From Saccharomonospora viridis DSM 43017 (GTDB lineage: Bacteria; Actinomycetota; Actinomycetes; Mycobacteriales; Pseudonocardiaceae), in NCBI RefSeq assembly GCF_000023865.1, contig NC_013159.1:3560001-3624000 (forward strand): a DNA stretch of 64,000 bases. The letters run 5' to 3'. The first letter of the stretch is position 1. The number at the start of each line of letters is the position of its first letter. The translations under genes and the position numbers were made by a program. The notes beneath the pieces were generated by a model. It was not told the origin of the DNA. It saw only the letters and a program-made list of their open reading frames with translations, and did no database searches. Positions 54,182-62,642 of the stretch are shown here, one piece after another.

Positions 54182-55746
54182 CACCAGCGAACGTGGTCCC
54201 GGCTTCGTTGACGGCGCGGCGGCGGGCGATGGAACTCGACACGCTGGCATCGGGCGAACGGGTGGACGTGCTCGTGATCGGCGGCGGGGTGACCGGAGCG
54301 GGAGCGGCGTTGGACGCGGCCTCCCGCGGCCTGTCGGTGGCCCTGATCGAGGCCCGCGACCTCGCGTTCGGCACCTCACGCTGGTCGAGCAAGCTCGTGC
54401 ACGGCGGACTCCGTTACCTCGCCCACGGACACGTACGACTGGCGCGGGAAAGCGCGGTCGAACGCGACATCCTCATGCGACGGACGGCCCCGCACCTCAC
54501 CCGGCCGATGGCACAGCTCTTCCCGCGCTATGCGAACACACCGCAAAGCACCTACGCGCTCACCGTGGCCGGGGTCGGTGCGGGGGACGCGCTGCGCAGG
54601 CTCGCGGGAACGCCCTCGTCGGTACTGCCCCGACCCCGATCGGTCCCCGCCGCCCAGGCACTGACCCTGGTGCCGGGATTGCGGGAGACGGGATTGCGCG
54701 GCGGTCTGCTGGCCTTCGACGGCACGCTGACCGACGACGCCCGGCTCGTGGTGGCACTCGCCCGGACCGCGGCGGGACTCGGCGCTCGCGTCCTCACCCG
54801 GGTGCGGGCCCTCGACGTCGCGGCCGACCGCGTCCGTGCGTGGGACGAACTGACGGGCCAGCCCGTCGAACTGCGCGCCCGCCAGGTGATCAACGCGACG
54901 GGCGTATGGGCGGAGGAACTGGTGCCGAACGTCCGGTTGCGCCCCTCACGGGGCTCGCATCTGGTGCTGGACGCCCGGGACACGGGGATCGGGAAAACGG
55001 CGCTCATGGTGCCCGTTCCCGGCGAGATCAATCGATTCGTGTTCCTCCTCCCCGCACCGGGTGACAGGGTCTATCTCGGGCTGACCGACGAACCGGTCGA
55101 CGGTGTCCCCTCCGGAGACCCCGAAGTTCCCGAATCCGATGTGGACTTCCTACTCGACACGGCTTCACGAGTGCTCGACCGTCCGCTGACCCGGTCCGAC
55201 GTGCTGGGCTCCTTCGCGGGATTGCGACCGTTGCTCGATTCCCCCGGGGACCGTACCGCCGATCTGTCCCGGGAACACGCCGTGCTCACCGATGACGACA
55301 CCGGCGTCATCACTGTCGTGGGCGGCAAACTCACCACCTACCGGGTGATGGCGCGTGACGCCGTCGACGCCGCGGTCCGAGCCTGTGGGCTCCGCGCTCA
55401 GGCGTCGAGAACGGCACGGCTTCCCCTGGTCGGCGCCGCCCGTCGTTCGACTTTGGGCAACGTGGAGGCCCCGCGGCGGCTCGTCGCCAAGTACGGGACC
55501 GAGGCGCCGAGAGTGGCCGCGCTGGGCGATGTCGACCCCGACCTCGCCCAGCCGCTGTTCCCCGGTTGCGACGTCACCGCCGCCGAAGTCGTCTGGGCCG
55601 TACGGCACGAAGGGGCCCTCGACGCGGACGACGTACTGCACCGCCGCACCCGGCTCGGACTGGTGGCCAAGGACGCCGAAACGGCTCGGCCGAAGGTGAC
55701 CGAACTCGTCGAGAGGTCGCTGCGTGGTCTGTCCGAGTCGGGCTGA
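54178..55746 (+). CDS. glpD: Aerobic glycerol-3-phosphate dehydrogenase
   Basis: The 522-residue flavoprotein starts at ATG 54178 (ATGA overlap with the TetR stop). It has the FAD-binding motif near residue 35 (VDVLVIGGGVTGAGAALDAA), the family motif RWSSKLVHGGLRYLAHGHVR, an RGSHLVLDARDTGIGKTALM strand, FAGLRPLLDSPGDRTADLSR and the C-terminal DAO region with VVGGKLTTYRVMARDAVDAA. It oxidises sn-glycerol 3-phosphate to dihydroxyacetone phosphate and passes electrons to quinone. No glpK or glpF is adjacent, so glycerol uptake is encoded elsewhere. Confidence 0.94.
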   Translation: MTPANVVPASLTARRRAMELDTLASGERVDVLVIGGGVTGAGAALDAASRGLSVALIEARDLAFGTSRWSSKLVHGGLRYLAHGHVRLARESAVERDILMRRTAPHLTRPMAQLFPRYANTPQSTYALTVAGVGAGDALRRLAGTPSSVLPRPRSVPAAQALTLVPGLRETGLRGGLLAFDGTLTDDARLVVALARTAAGLGARVLTRVRALDVAADRVRAWDELTGQPVELRARQVINATGVWAEELVPNVRLRPSRGSHLVLDARDTGIGKTALMVPVPGEINRFVFLLPAPGDRVYLGLTDEPVDGVPSGDPEVPESDVDFLLDTASRVLDRPLTRSDVLGSFAGLRPLLDSPGDRTADLSREHAVLTDDDTGVITVVGGKLTTYRVMARDAVDAAVRACGLRAQASRTARLPLVGAARRSTLGNVEAPRRLVAKYGTEAPRVAALGDVDPDLAQPLFPGCDVTAAEVVWAVRHEGALDADDVLHRRTRLGLVAKDAETARPKVTELVERSLRGLSESG

Positions 55747-56034
55747 TCGGGTAGGGGCAGGCGAAGAGCGCCACGTCCCCGCGCCTTTCGACCACGCGAC
55801 TTCCCGCCCGGCCTCGGCCGTACGGGATTCGGGTACGGGCGCCCCGTTCAGTACATGACCCGCAGCGGTCCACCCAATACCAGAACACGCTCCGCATTCG
55901 GCCTTCCCTCGGGCGGATGATTCTTGACCGCAGGCCGGGTATCGAGAGTGGACGGTGCGGAGAGCCGCGCGGCCGCTCGCTATGTTGTCGGATCGTCGAC
56001 ATCCTCCCAGCGCGCGAGAAAGGTGCAGCTCTTC

Positions 56035-56982
56035 ATGGAGCTTCCGGTGAACCGACGTGGTTTCCTGCGCCGGGCCGCGGTCCTCGGTGCGACCGCGGCC
56101 CTCCCCGTCCACACCGCGGCAACGGCCCAGCACCCCCACCCCACGACGGGTCAGGCCGCCGACGTGGACCTTCGATGGTTCGGTGTCAACGGCTGGGAGA
56201 TCGCCTTCGACGACAAACGCGTGTTGATCGATCCGTGGCTGACCAGGTTTCCGACCATCGGCCCGGACGGCGCCTTCCTCGAATCGACCCCGCTGACCGT
56301 GGACCATGCCGTGGTGGACCAACACATCCACGGCGTCGACCTCATCCTGATCACGCACGGACACTTCGACCACATCGCCGACGTCCCGTACATACTGTCG
56401 CGATTCCCCGACGCACGGGTGGTGGGCACGGAGACCCACATTCACCTGCTGACGGCCATGGGGGTGGCCGAACGACAGGTGATCTGGGTACGCGGCGGGG
56501 AACTGCTCCAATTCGACGGATTCACCGTCGAGGTGGTCCCCAGTCTGCACAGTCTCGACGAGAACCACCGCTACCTGTTCCCGGGAACGATGACCACCCG
56601 CCCCCAACCACCCCGCACGATCGCCGACCTGATCGAAGGCGGCACCCTCGCCTACCAGGTCACGATCGGGGATCGGTTACGGGTGTTCAACACCGGTGCC
56701 GCGAATCTGATCGAACGGGCCTGTACCGGACTGCGTCCCGATGTCGCGATCCTGTCCTATACCCGGGCCCCGGGGACCTCCCGTTACCTGGAGCGCGCGT
56801 TAGAGCTGTTAGACCGGCCCCGCATCGTGGTGCCGTCCCATCACGACGATCTGGAGACCCCGCTGGCCCAAGGCCCCACGATCAACGCGCAGCTGATGAA
56901 CGAATTCACCGAGGCGGTGAGGGCGGTCGACCCGAACAGCACCGTGCTGACACCGCGGCACTTGGAGGTCATCCCGTTGTGA
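56035..56982 (+). CDS. Tat-exported metallo-beta-lactamase-fold hydrolase
   Basis: The 315-residue protein begins with a twin-arginine signal (NRRGFLRRAAVLGATAALPV). The MBL-fold metal site is LILITHGHFDHIADVPYIL (H-x-H-x-D-H), with further His in VVGTETHIHLL, HSLDENHRYLFPG and VVPSHHDDLETPL. It resembles the UlaG/L-ascorbate-6-phosphate lactonase-like or phospholipase D-like branch (VRWFGVNGWEIAFDDKRVLI start). Export by Tat implies folding with metals in the cytoplasm. ATG 56035 was chosen because it starts the Tat signal and follows GAGAAAGGTG. It is convergent with argJ. Confidence 0.85.
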   Translation: MELPVNRRGFLRRAAVLGATAALPVHTAATAQHPHPTTGQAADVDLRWFGVNGWEIAFDDKRVLIDPWLTRFPTIGPDGAFLESTPLTVDHAVVDQHIHGVDLILITHGHFDHIADVPYILSRFPDARVVGTETHIHLLTAMGVAERQVIWVRGGELLQFDGFTVEVVPSLHSLDENHRYLFPGTMTTRPQPPRTIADLIEGGTLAYQVTIGDRLRVFNTGAANLIERACTGLRPDVAILSYTRAPGTSRYLERALELLDRPRIVVPSHHDDLETPLAQGPTINAQLMNEFTEAVRAVDPNSTVLTPRHLEVIPL

Positions 56983-56997
56983 GCGGTTCAGCCGTGG

Positions 56998-58155
56998 TCA
57001 CGTCGTGTACGCCGAGTTGAGTCGCACGTAGCCCTCGGTCAGGTCGCAGCCGTAGACGGTGAAGGCACCGTCGGCGATGCCGAGATCGATGTCGATCCGC
57101 ACCTCCGAACCCCGCAGGTGCTCGACGAGCGCCGCGAGTGCGGCCTCGGTCGGCTCCGCGGGGTACACCTCCAGGTCGCCGAACGCGATGCGGGTGTGCT
57201 CCGGTTCGATGTCCACATCGTCCTGACACTTGCCGATCGCCATCGCCACCCGGCCCCAGTTGGGATCGCTTCCGTGCACGGCGGTCTTCACCAACGGTGA
57301 GTTGACCACCGTCTTGCCGACCCGCTTCGCCTGCTCGGTGTCCCGGGCTCCGGTGACCCGGACCTCGATCAACTTGCTCGCCCCTTCTCCGTCCCTGGCG
57401 ATCTCCTTGACCAGGTGCAAGGCGGCGCGTTCGAGGACCTGCTCGAACTCGGCCAGGTCCACCGGACCGGCGAGTCCGTTGGCGAAGATCGCGGCGGTGT
57501 CGCTGGTGGACGTGTCGGTGTCGATGCTGACGGCGTTGAAGGTGCGGTCCACGACGGAGCGGAAGATCCGGTCGAGATCGGCCTGCTCCACGCGGGCGTC
57601 GGTGCAGAAGAAGGCGAGCATCGTGGCCATGTCCGGCTCCAACATGCCCACCCCCTTGGCGATGCCGGTGACCACGGCATCACCACAGGGCAACTCGATG
57701 ATCTTGGGCTTGGTGTCGGTGGTCATGATGGCGCGTGCTGCCGCCTCGAAGTCGGCGCCGCCGAAAGGCCACGTCAACCGTCCCAGGACCTCGCGCACAC
57801 GCGGCATGGGGTACTGCACGCCGATGACACCGGTGGAGGCGATCAACAGCTCCTCGGGGACGATCCCCAGGGTTCGGGCCACGCTCTGCCGGATTTCGAC
57901 GGCGTTGTCCATCCCCTCCTTCCCGGTGGCCACGTTGGCGTTACGAGCCAGGACCACCACCGCGCGAGCGCGCCCTTGCGCGGCGGCCTCCCGACTGAGC
58001 ACCACACTGGGGCCGGCGAACCGAGAACGGGTGAACATCGCGCTCGACACCGCGGGGACCTCGGAGGCGATGATGGTGAGGTCCTCGCGACCGTCATCTC
58101 CGATCCCAGCGCTCGCGGTGTAGACCTGGAAGCCACCGGGGCCCGAGAGATTCAT
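56998..58155 (-). CDS. argJ: ArgJ-like ornithine acetyltransferase / N-acetylglutamate synthase
   Basis: The 385-residue protein has the ArgJ self-cleavage site: GVGMLEPDMATML with Thr178 as nucleophile of the future beta chain. Other family segments are FRSVVDRTFNAVSIDTDTST, GARDTEQAKRVGKTVVNSPL, VKTAVHGSDPNWGRVAMAIG and the C-terminal GCDLTEGYVRLNSAYTT. It transfers the acetyl group from N-acetylornithine to glutamate in arginine synthesis. No argC, argB or argD is next to it, so it is either a displaced biosynthetic gene or a paralogue of the oat type known in antibiotic clusters. Length is slightly short of the usual 390-400 residues. Confidence 0.88.
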   Translation of the reverse strand: MNLSGPGGFQVYTASAGIGDDGREDLTIIASEVPAVSSAMFTRSRFAGPSVVLSREAAAQGRARAVVVLARNANVATGKEGMDNAVEIRQSVARTLGIVPEELLIASTGVIGVQYPMPRVREVLGRLTWPFGGADFEAAARAIMTTDTKPKIIELPCGDAVVTGIAKGVGMLEPDMATMLAFFCTDARVEQADLDRIFRSVVDRTFNAVSIDTDTSTSDTAAIFANGLAGPVDLAEFEQVLERAALHLVKEIARDGEGASKLIEVRVTGARDTEQAKRVGKTVVNSPLVKTAVHGSDPNWGRVAMAIGKCQDDVDIEPEHTRIAFGDLEVYPAEPTEAALAALVEHLRGSEVRIDIDLGIADGAFTVYGCDLTEGYVRLNSAYTT

Positions 58156-58265
58156 GACGTCACCTTTCCACGAACGAAGCCGGTGCTTCCCACCGACGTC
58201 CCCTACCAGCGTGATGAATCATTATGCACAACAGTGCAAGAGTAACGCAGGTGGTGTCACCGCCG

Positions 58266-59801
58266 TCAGTCGAACGCGGGAGTCGGATGCAACACGTCCG
58301 ACGACAGCCGCAACCGGGGATAGCTCACCGGGGTCGACAACGCCACCGTGGGAACCCGTTTCCGAACGGTGGCGGACTCTCGACTCGCCCGCTCGAGCAG
58401 CACCTGACCGGCGAGCTGGAATTCCCGCTCCGCCTCGGCGATCATGTTGAGCAGCTTCCGCCCGGCCGCGGTGAGCGCCGTCCCCCGGTAGTCACTCACC
58501 AACAACTTCAACGCCAACCTGCGTTCCAATCGTTTGAGCCGTCGCGTGAGGGCGGGCTGACTGATCAACAGAGCCGGAGCCGCCCGGTTCAAACTGCCGC
58601 TTTCGTCGATGACGCGCAGCATCGTCACGTCCTCCGGCTCCAACCGGTAGTCCCCGTGGTCGGATTTGATCCCCGAAGCGCAACACGACAACGCTTCATC
58701 CCGATCCCGCGGCTCGTTCCGCTCAACCATCGATTCCGTCGCGCCCGACCGCTGGAGCGGCACATCGCCCACCGCCTGCTGCTCGAGCGTCGCGGCGTAC
58801 TCCGAGTTGACCCCACGCGCCCGCTCGCGATAACTCTCCTGCAGCCGCTCCCGCAAGGTCCGGGCCAGATAATCGGGCACGACCGAGGGATCGACGGTCA
58901 GGACATGTTGTTGGTACGGACCGTCCTCCAGCGGTCGGATCAGGAAACCGGCGTTGTCTCCCGGAGGGAAGGACAGCGGGGAGAAGAGCGCGACCCCCGC
59001 CCTATGCCACAACAGACTCCGCGCCATCGACAGCGATTCGACGACCCGATAGATTCGGGGCTCGAACCCGACTTCCCAACAGGCGTTCACCAGAGCCTGT
59101 CGTGCGGTCTCACCGGGACCCACGATCCAACGGTCCTCTTCCAGGTCCCGCAACGGGATCACGGCCTTGTGCGCACTGGGGTGATCACTCGGCAGCCCGA
59201 CCCACATCGGCTCGTCGACGACGTGATAGGTCGCGGTCGGCCGGGACAACCGGTCAGCCTCCCGGAACGGTTCCGAGGTGTAGACGGCATCGACACGGTA
59301 CCGCTCGAACAGTTCCTTGGAGATCTCAGGCGCCGCATTCACGACCACGGGCAGCAACGTCGGCATGTGTCGCGCCAGATCATCGACGAAGTCGTCCCAG
59401 ACACCGCCGTCCACAGCGAACCGGATGGTGCGTAAAGCGGCGGGGTTCGCGTCGTCCACCTCGCAAAAATCGCCCGCGACCTGGCATACGGCCTCGTTCA
59501 GCCGGTGCAGATAGCGACGTCCGATCCGTAATAGGTAGGCACCGTCGTCGGTGAGTCGGAGGTTGTGCTGTGTACCCGTGCACAACGGCACGCCGACCTT
59601 GCGTTCCAATCGTTCCAGGTGGCGACGGGCATAGGACTGCTTGAGCCGCGCCTTCTTCGCGGCCCCACGCAAAGTACCCGTGGTAGCTATGCCACTCAGG
59701 AACTCGATATCCACCCGGGTCGCCGGTATCAAAGGGTTTCGTGGTGTCGATGCGGTGATCGATACAGCGGTCGGAGTATCGCTGGATCTGTCAGCGCTCA
59801 T
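58266..59801 (-). CDS. LysR-family regulator with two LysR-type HTH domains
   Basis: The 511-residue protein is about 200 residues longer than normal LysR proteins. Residues about 28-90 are a LysR HTH (RVDIEFLSGIATTGTLRGAA, KKARLKQSYARRHLERLERK). Residues about 110-330 are the substrate-binding fold (TIRFAVDGGVWDDFVDDLAR, VIPLRDLEEDRWIVGPGETA). After a linker, residues about 390-450 form a second LysR HTH (DVTMLRVIDESGSLNRAAPA, LLISQPALTRRLKRLERRLA, LLVSDYRGTALTAAGRKLLN). The two are not copies of one local duplication because their sequences differ clearly. It sits 111 bases upstream of argJ on the same strand and may regulate it. Confidence 0.85.
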   Translation of the reverse strand: MSADRSSDTPTAVSITASTPRNPLIPATRVDIEFLSGIATTGTLRGAAKKARLKQSYARRHLERLERKVGVPLCTGTQHNLRLTDDGAYLLRIGRRYLHRLNEAVCQVAGDFCEVDDANPAALRTIRFAVDGGVWDDFVDDLARHMPTLLPVVVNAAPEISKELFERYRVDAVYTSEPFREADRLSRPTATYHVVDEPMWVGLPSDHPSAHKAVIPLRDLEEDRWIVGPGETARQALVNACWEVGFEPRIYRVVESLSMARSLLWHRAGVALFSPLSFPPGDNAGFLIRPLEDGPYQQHVLTVDPSVVPDYLARTLRERLQESYRERARGVNSEYAATLEQQAVGDVPLQRSGATESMVERNEPRDRDEALSCCASGIKSDHGDYRLEPEDVTMLRVIDESGSLNRAAPALLISQPALTRRLKRLERRLALKLLVSDYRGTALTAAGRKLLNMIAEAEREFQLAGQVLLERASRESATVRKRVPTVALSTPVSYPRLRLSSDVLHPTPAFD

Positions 59802-60475
59802 CTACTAAACCTCCGAATTAACCTCACGATCGACAGGTCTCCTGACAGCCGACTGAGAGGCGACTGACCGTTCCCGGGATCTCCCGGGGACCGGGGGCCA
59901 TGAGGACAATATCGAAGAAAATGAGTCGCTGTGTTGGGTGAAAGGTTGGCATCACATTGAGCCGTTTGTTGCAACTAGATTCATACGAGAATCAAGGAAT
60001 ACATTGACAACCCATCGACACGCTGGTACTCGAACCCTTTTAGATTAATCGGATAACTGGAACCCGTGACGCAAATTTAACCAGGACTTCCCGCTCGGTT
60101 GACCTTCTTGATCATGATCGGACGGCGGAGACCCCCATCACCCGACGTCAAACCCCAGCCACTCCATAAGGGACATACCTCCAAGACGGGATTCGCAAGG
60201 AAACCGGCTGTGTTTCTGAACACATCCACACGCGGCCGCCTCGAAGCCGCCGAGAGAGGGATCCGGTCGGCCCGGACCCATCCAGGAAACGGAACGACAT
60301 CCGATCGCGACCTCGCTTCCGGAAGACATTCGACATCAACTCGGAAATCCCGATCGAATTCACTCAACACTCGACCGAGCACCATTCGGACACACAATCC
60401 ATAAAGTCATCATTCCGACGCCGGAAGATCGATGAATCGATTCATCACGCGAAATACCGATATACGTCGGAACCG
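59802..60475. other. 674-base gene-free region with several palindromes
   Basis: The region is AT-richer than its flanks, especially around 59920-60110. CCCGGG occurs at 59873-59878 and 59883-59888. GATGAATCGATTCATC (60431-60446) is a perfect 16-base palindrome lying 30 bases after the stop of the penicillin-binding protein and may end that transcript. Overlapping opposite-strand frames at 60077-60404 look random. The promoter of the double-HTH LysR gene should lie just above 59801. Confidence 0.5.
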
Positions 60476-62353
60476 CTATTGGAATCCGTTCAGGAACCGT
60501 TCGGTCACGTCGATCGCCAAACTGACGTCGTTACCGCCGTCCTCGACGAAGACCGCGAAAGCGACGTCTCCCCGCCAACCGGTGAACCAACTGTGGCTGC
60601 GCGGAGGGGTCTCCGTCCCGTACTCGGCCGTTCCCGTCTTTCCGTAGACCGGGTCACCCCGCACGGAGCTCAGTTGCCGTCCCGAGCCGTCCGTGACCAC
60701 CGCTCGCATCGCGGTGTGCAACGCGCGCACCGACTCCTCGTTCAACTTCGGTCCGTCCCCGGCCGGGGCTTCGGGTGCCGGCTCGGTCACCAGGGAGGGC
60801 TGTTGCCACTGTCCGCGGGCCACCCCCGCGGTGGCCGCCGCCATGGCCATGGGACTCACCATCGTCTTCCCCTGTCCGAAGGCGGCCGCGGCCTGTTCCA
60901 CCGGGTCGGCATCGGAGGCCACGGAACCGGTGTAGACCCCGGCTCCGAGATCCCACTCGACGCCGATGCCCAGGCTCGCCGCGGTCTTCGCCAGTCCGTC
61001 CACGCCGAGTTTCGGTGCCAGCAAGGCGAACGCCGTGTTGCAGGACTGGGCGAAGGCATCCCGGAACGTCCCGTTCTCGATACCACCGTCCCAGGCGTTT
61101 TTGAACACCCGGCCCCCGACGTTCGTGGTCGCCGGACACGAGACCGGGGTGTCCAGACCGACCGCACCGCGATCGAGCAGGCTCAGGCCACTGACGATCT
61201 TGAACGTCGAGCCGGGCGGGACCTGTGCGTTCATCGCGAGGTTCTGCGCGCCCGCGCTGGGCGAGTTCGCGACCGCCAGCACGGCCCCGTCCGAGATCCT
61301 GATGGCCACCACAGCGGAGTTGTGCTCTGCGTCCGCGACGGCGGCATCGGCGGCGTTCTGCACAGTCGGGTCCAGTGTCGTGTGCACGGCCGCACCCGGT
61401 CTCGCCTCCGCGCGGAACAGCTCCCGGTCGCCTTCCGCGCGCTCGATGGCCACCACGATCTCGGGCGATCCCCGCAACAGTTCGTCGTAACGTTCCTGTA
61501 GCCCGCCGTGCCCCTTCTGGTCCCCCACCTCGAACTTGCCGGGCTCGGCCTCGAGGTCCTCCTTGGTGACCGGACCGACGGTCCCCAGCAGCGACCGCGC
61601 GAAGGATCGGGTGGGAGCCAGTACCCGGGTCTCCTCCCGGAACACGGTTCCGGGAAGGTCGTGGATCTGCGGCCGGACTTCGAGGTAACGCTCCTTGCGC
61701 AACGTGACGACCTCGACGAAGGCATCCGGGTCGGCCTCGCTGATCCGGGAAGGCAATCCCGTGGTGTCGACCCCGTCCGGCTCCAGGACGGCGCCGAGCG
61801 CGTCGGCCAACTCCTGTGCCGAGACTACTTTGCTGGGCTGGACACCGACCACCACGACCGGCCGCGGTTTCGTGATCGGGTCCCCATTCGCATCCAAAAT
61901 GGACCCGCGAACGTCTTCGCCGCGTCGCACGACCAGCCGATCGCCGTCCCGCAACTCCGGTTGTACGACGGCGGGTGACCAATCCACCCGCCACGTGTCG
62001 TCCGCACGGACCAGCTCGACCGCCGTCTCATACTCCCAGCTCACCTCGGAAGCAAGGGGCCAGGTCACCGTGACCACAGCGGTCGCACGATCACCGTCCA
62101 CGTCGAGTTCATCCAGACGGAGATCGGGAACGCGGTTTTTCATCCCCGACGTCAGCTCCCGGTACTCCTCCTCGTGCCCGGGAATCGTGCCGTTCTGCCA
62201 CGAGTCGAGGAAAGAGGACAGGACTTTCCGCGCCTCGTCCTCGCCGTCGTTCGAACACGCCGTGAGCAGCATCGCGGCGACGAACGGCACCAGCCAGACG
62301 GCGAGCGCACGCCACCGACGAGCCCACCCCGGCCCAGGTCGTGCAGTCGTCAT
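60476..62353 (-). CDS. Lipoprotein penicillin-binding protein with MecA-like N-terminal domain
   Basis: The 625-residue protein starts at ATG 62353 and has a lipoprotein signal (VWLVPFVAAMLLTAC, lipid Cys33). Residues about 40-150 look like the NTF2-like MecA-N domain (ARKVLSSFLDSWQNGTIPGH). A dimerisation domain follows, then the transpeptidase: SxxK near residue 381 (GSTFKIV), SxN near residue 437 (AQSCNTAFALLAPKLG), KTG near residue 571 (VYGKTGTAEYGTETPP). This is the class B PBP2-like family of actinobacteria; it cross-links peptidoglycan outside the membrane, and the MecA-like layout often goes with low beta-lactam affinity. An upstream start at 62530 would place the signal internally and was rejected. 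Confidence 0.92.
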   Translation of the reverse strand: MTTARPGPGWARRWRALAVWLVPFVAAMLLTACSNDGEDEARKVLSSFLDSWQNGTIPGHEEEYRELTSGMKNRVPDLRLDELDVDGDRATAVVTVTWPLASEVSWEYETAVELVRADDTWRVDWSPAVVQPELRDGDRLVVRRGEDVRGSILDANGDPITKPRPVVVVGVQPSKVVSAQELADALGAVLEPDGVDTTGLPSRISEADPDAFVEVVTLRKERYLEVRPQIHDLPGTVFREETRVLAPTRSFARSLLGTVGPVTKEDLEAEPGKFEVGDQKGHGGLQERYDELLRGSPEIVVAIERAEGDRELFRAEARPGAAVHTTLDPTVQNAADAAVADAEHNSAVVAIRISDGAVLAVANSPSAGAQNLAMNAQVPPGSTFKIVSGLSLLDRGAVGLDTPVSCPATTNVGGRVFKNAWDGGIENGTFRDAFAQSCNTAFALLAPKLGVDGLAKTAASLGIGVEWDLGAGVYTGSVASDADPVEQAAAAFGQGKTMVSPMAMAAATAGVARGQWQQPSLVTEPAPEAPAGDGPKLNEESVRALHTAMRAVVTDGSGRQLSSVRGDPVYGKTGTAEYGTETPPRSHSWFTGWRGDVAFAVFVEDGGNDVSLAIDVTERFLNGFQ

Positions 62354-62487
62354 CGCGCCGGCTCTCCTCCACCACCGCAGGGACGAGCGCGGTCTCGACG
62401 GTCGTACCGATCCGCTATTACCTGGGGCATGGGCACAAACACGAACTGTAACCCGATATCGCGGGGACGACTTGGAATTCGCGCGTA

Positions 62488-62582
62488 GTGCATAACTTTT
62501 GTCGGACGAGTCATAGCCGCGGACGCACACCGTAAGTCATGCACGTTCGAGCCCGCCCGTCGTGCATGACCTGTTCCGACAA
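62488..62582. promoter_or_regulatory. Nested inverted repeats in the divergent PBP promoter region
   Basis: GTCATGCACG (62536-62545) and CGTGCATGAC (62561-62570) are perfect 10-base inverted arms. An outer pair TTGTCGGA (62499-62506) and TCCGACAA (62575-62582) flanks them, and GTGCATAAC (62488-62496) is a third, related half-site. The region lies between the penicillin-binding protein and the divergent secreted protein gene and is a likely operator cluster. Confidence 0.55.
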
Positions 62583-62642
62583 GAACACGGCCCCCTAGCA
62601 TCCGGCGCGGTTTTGGACGAACCGGGCAAAGACAGGAGAGCC

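Noticed and set aside
60077-60404. Two overlapping opposite-strand frames of about 100 codons
   Set aside because: Neither has a ribosome binding site, conserved pattern or hydrophobic core; the region is treated as intergenic.
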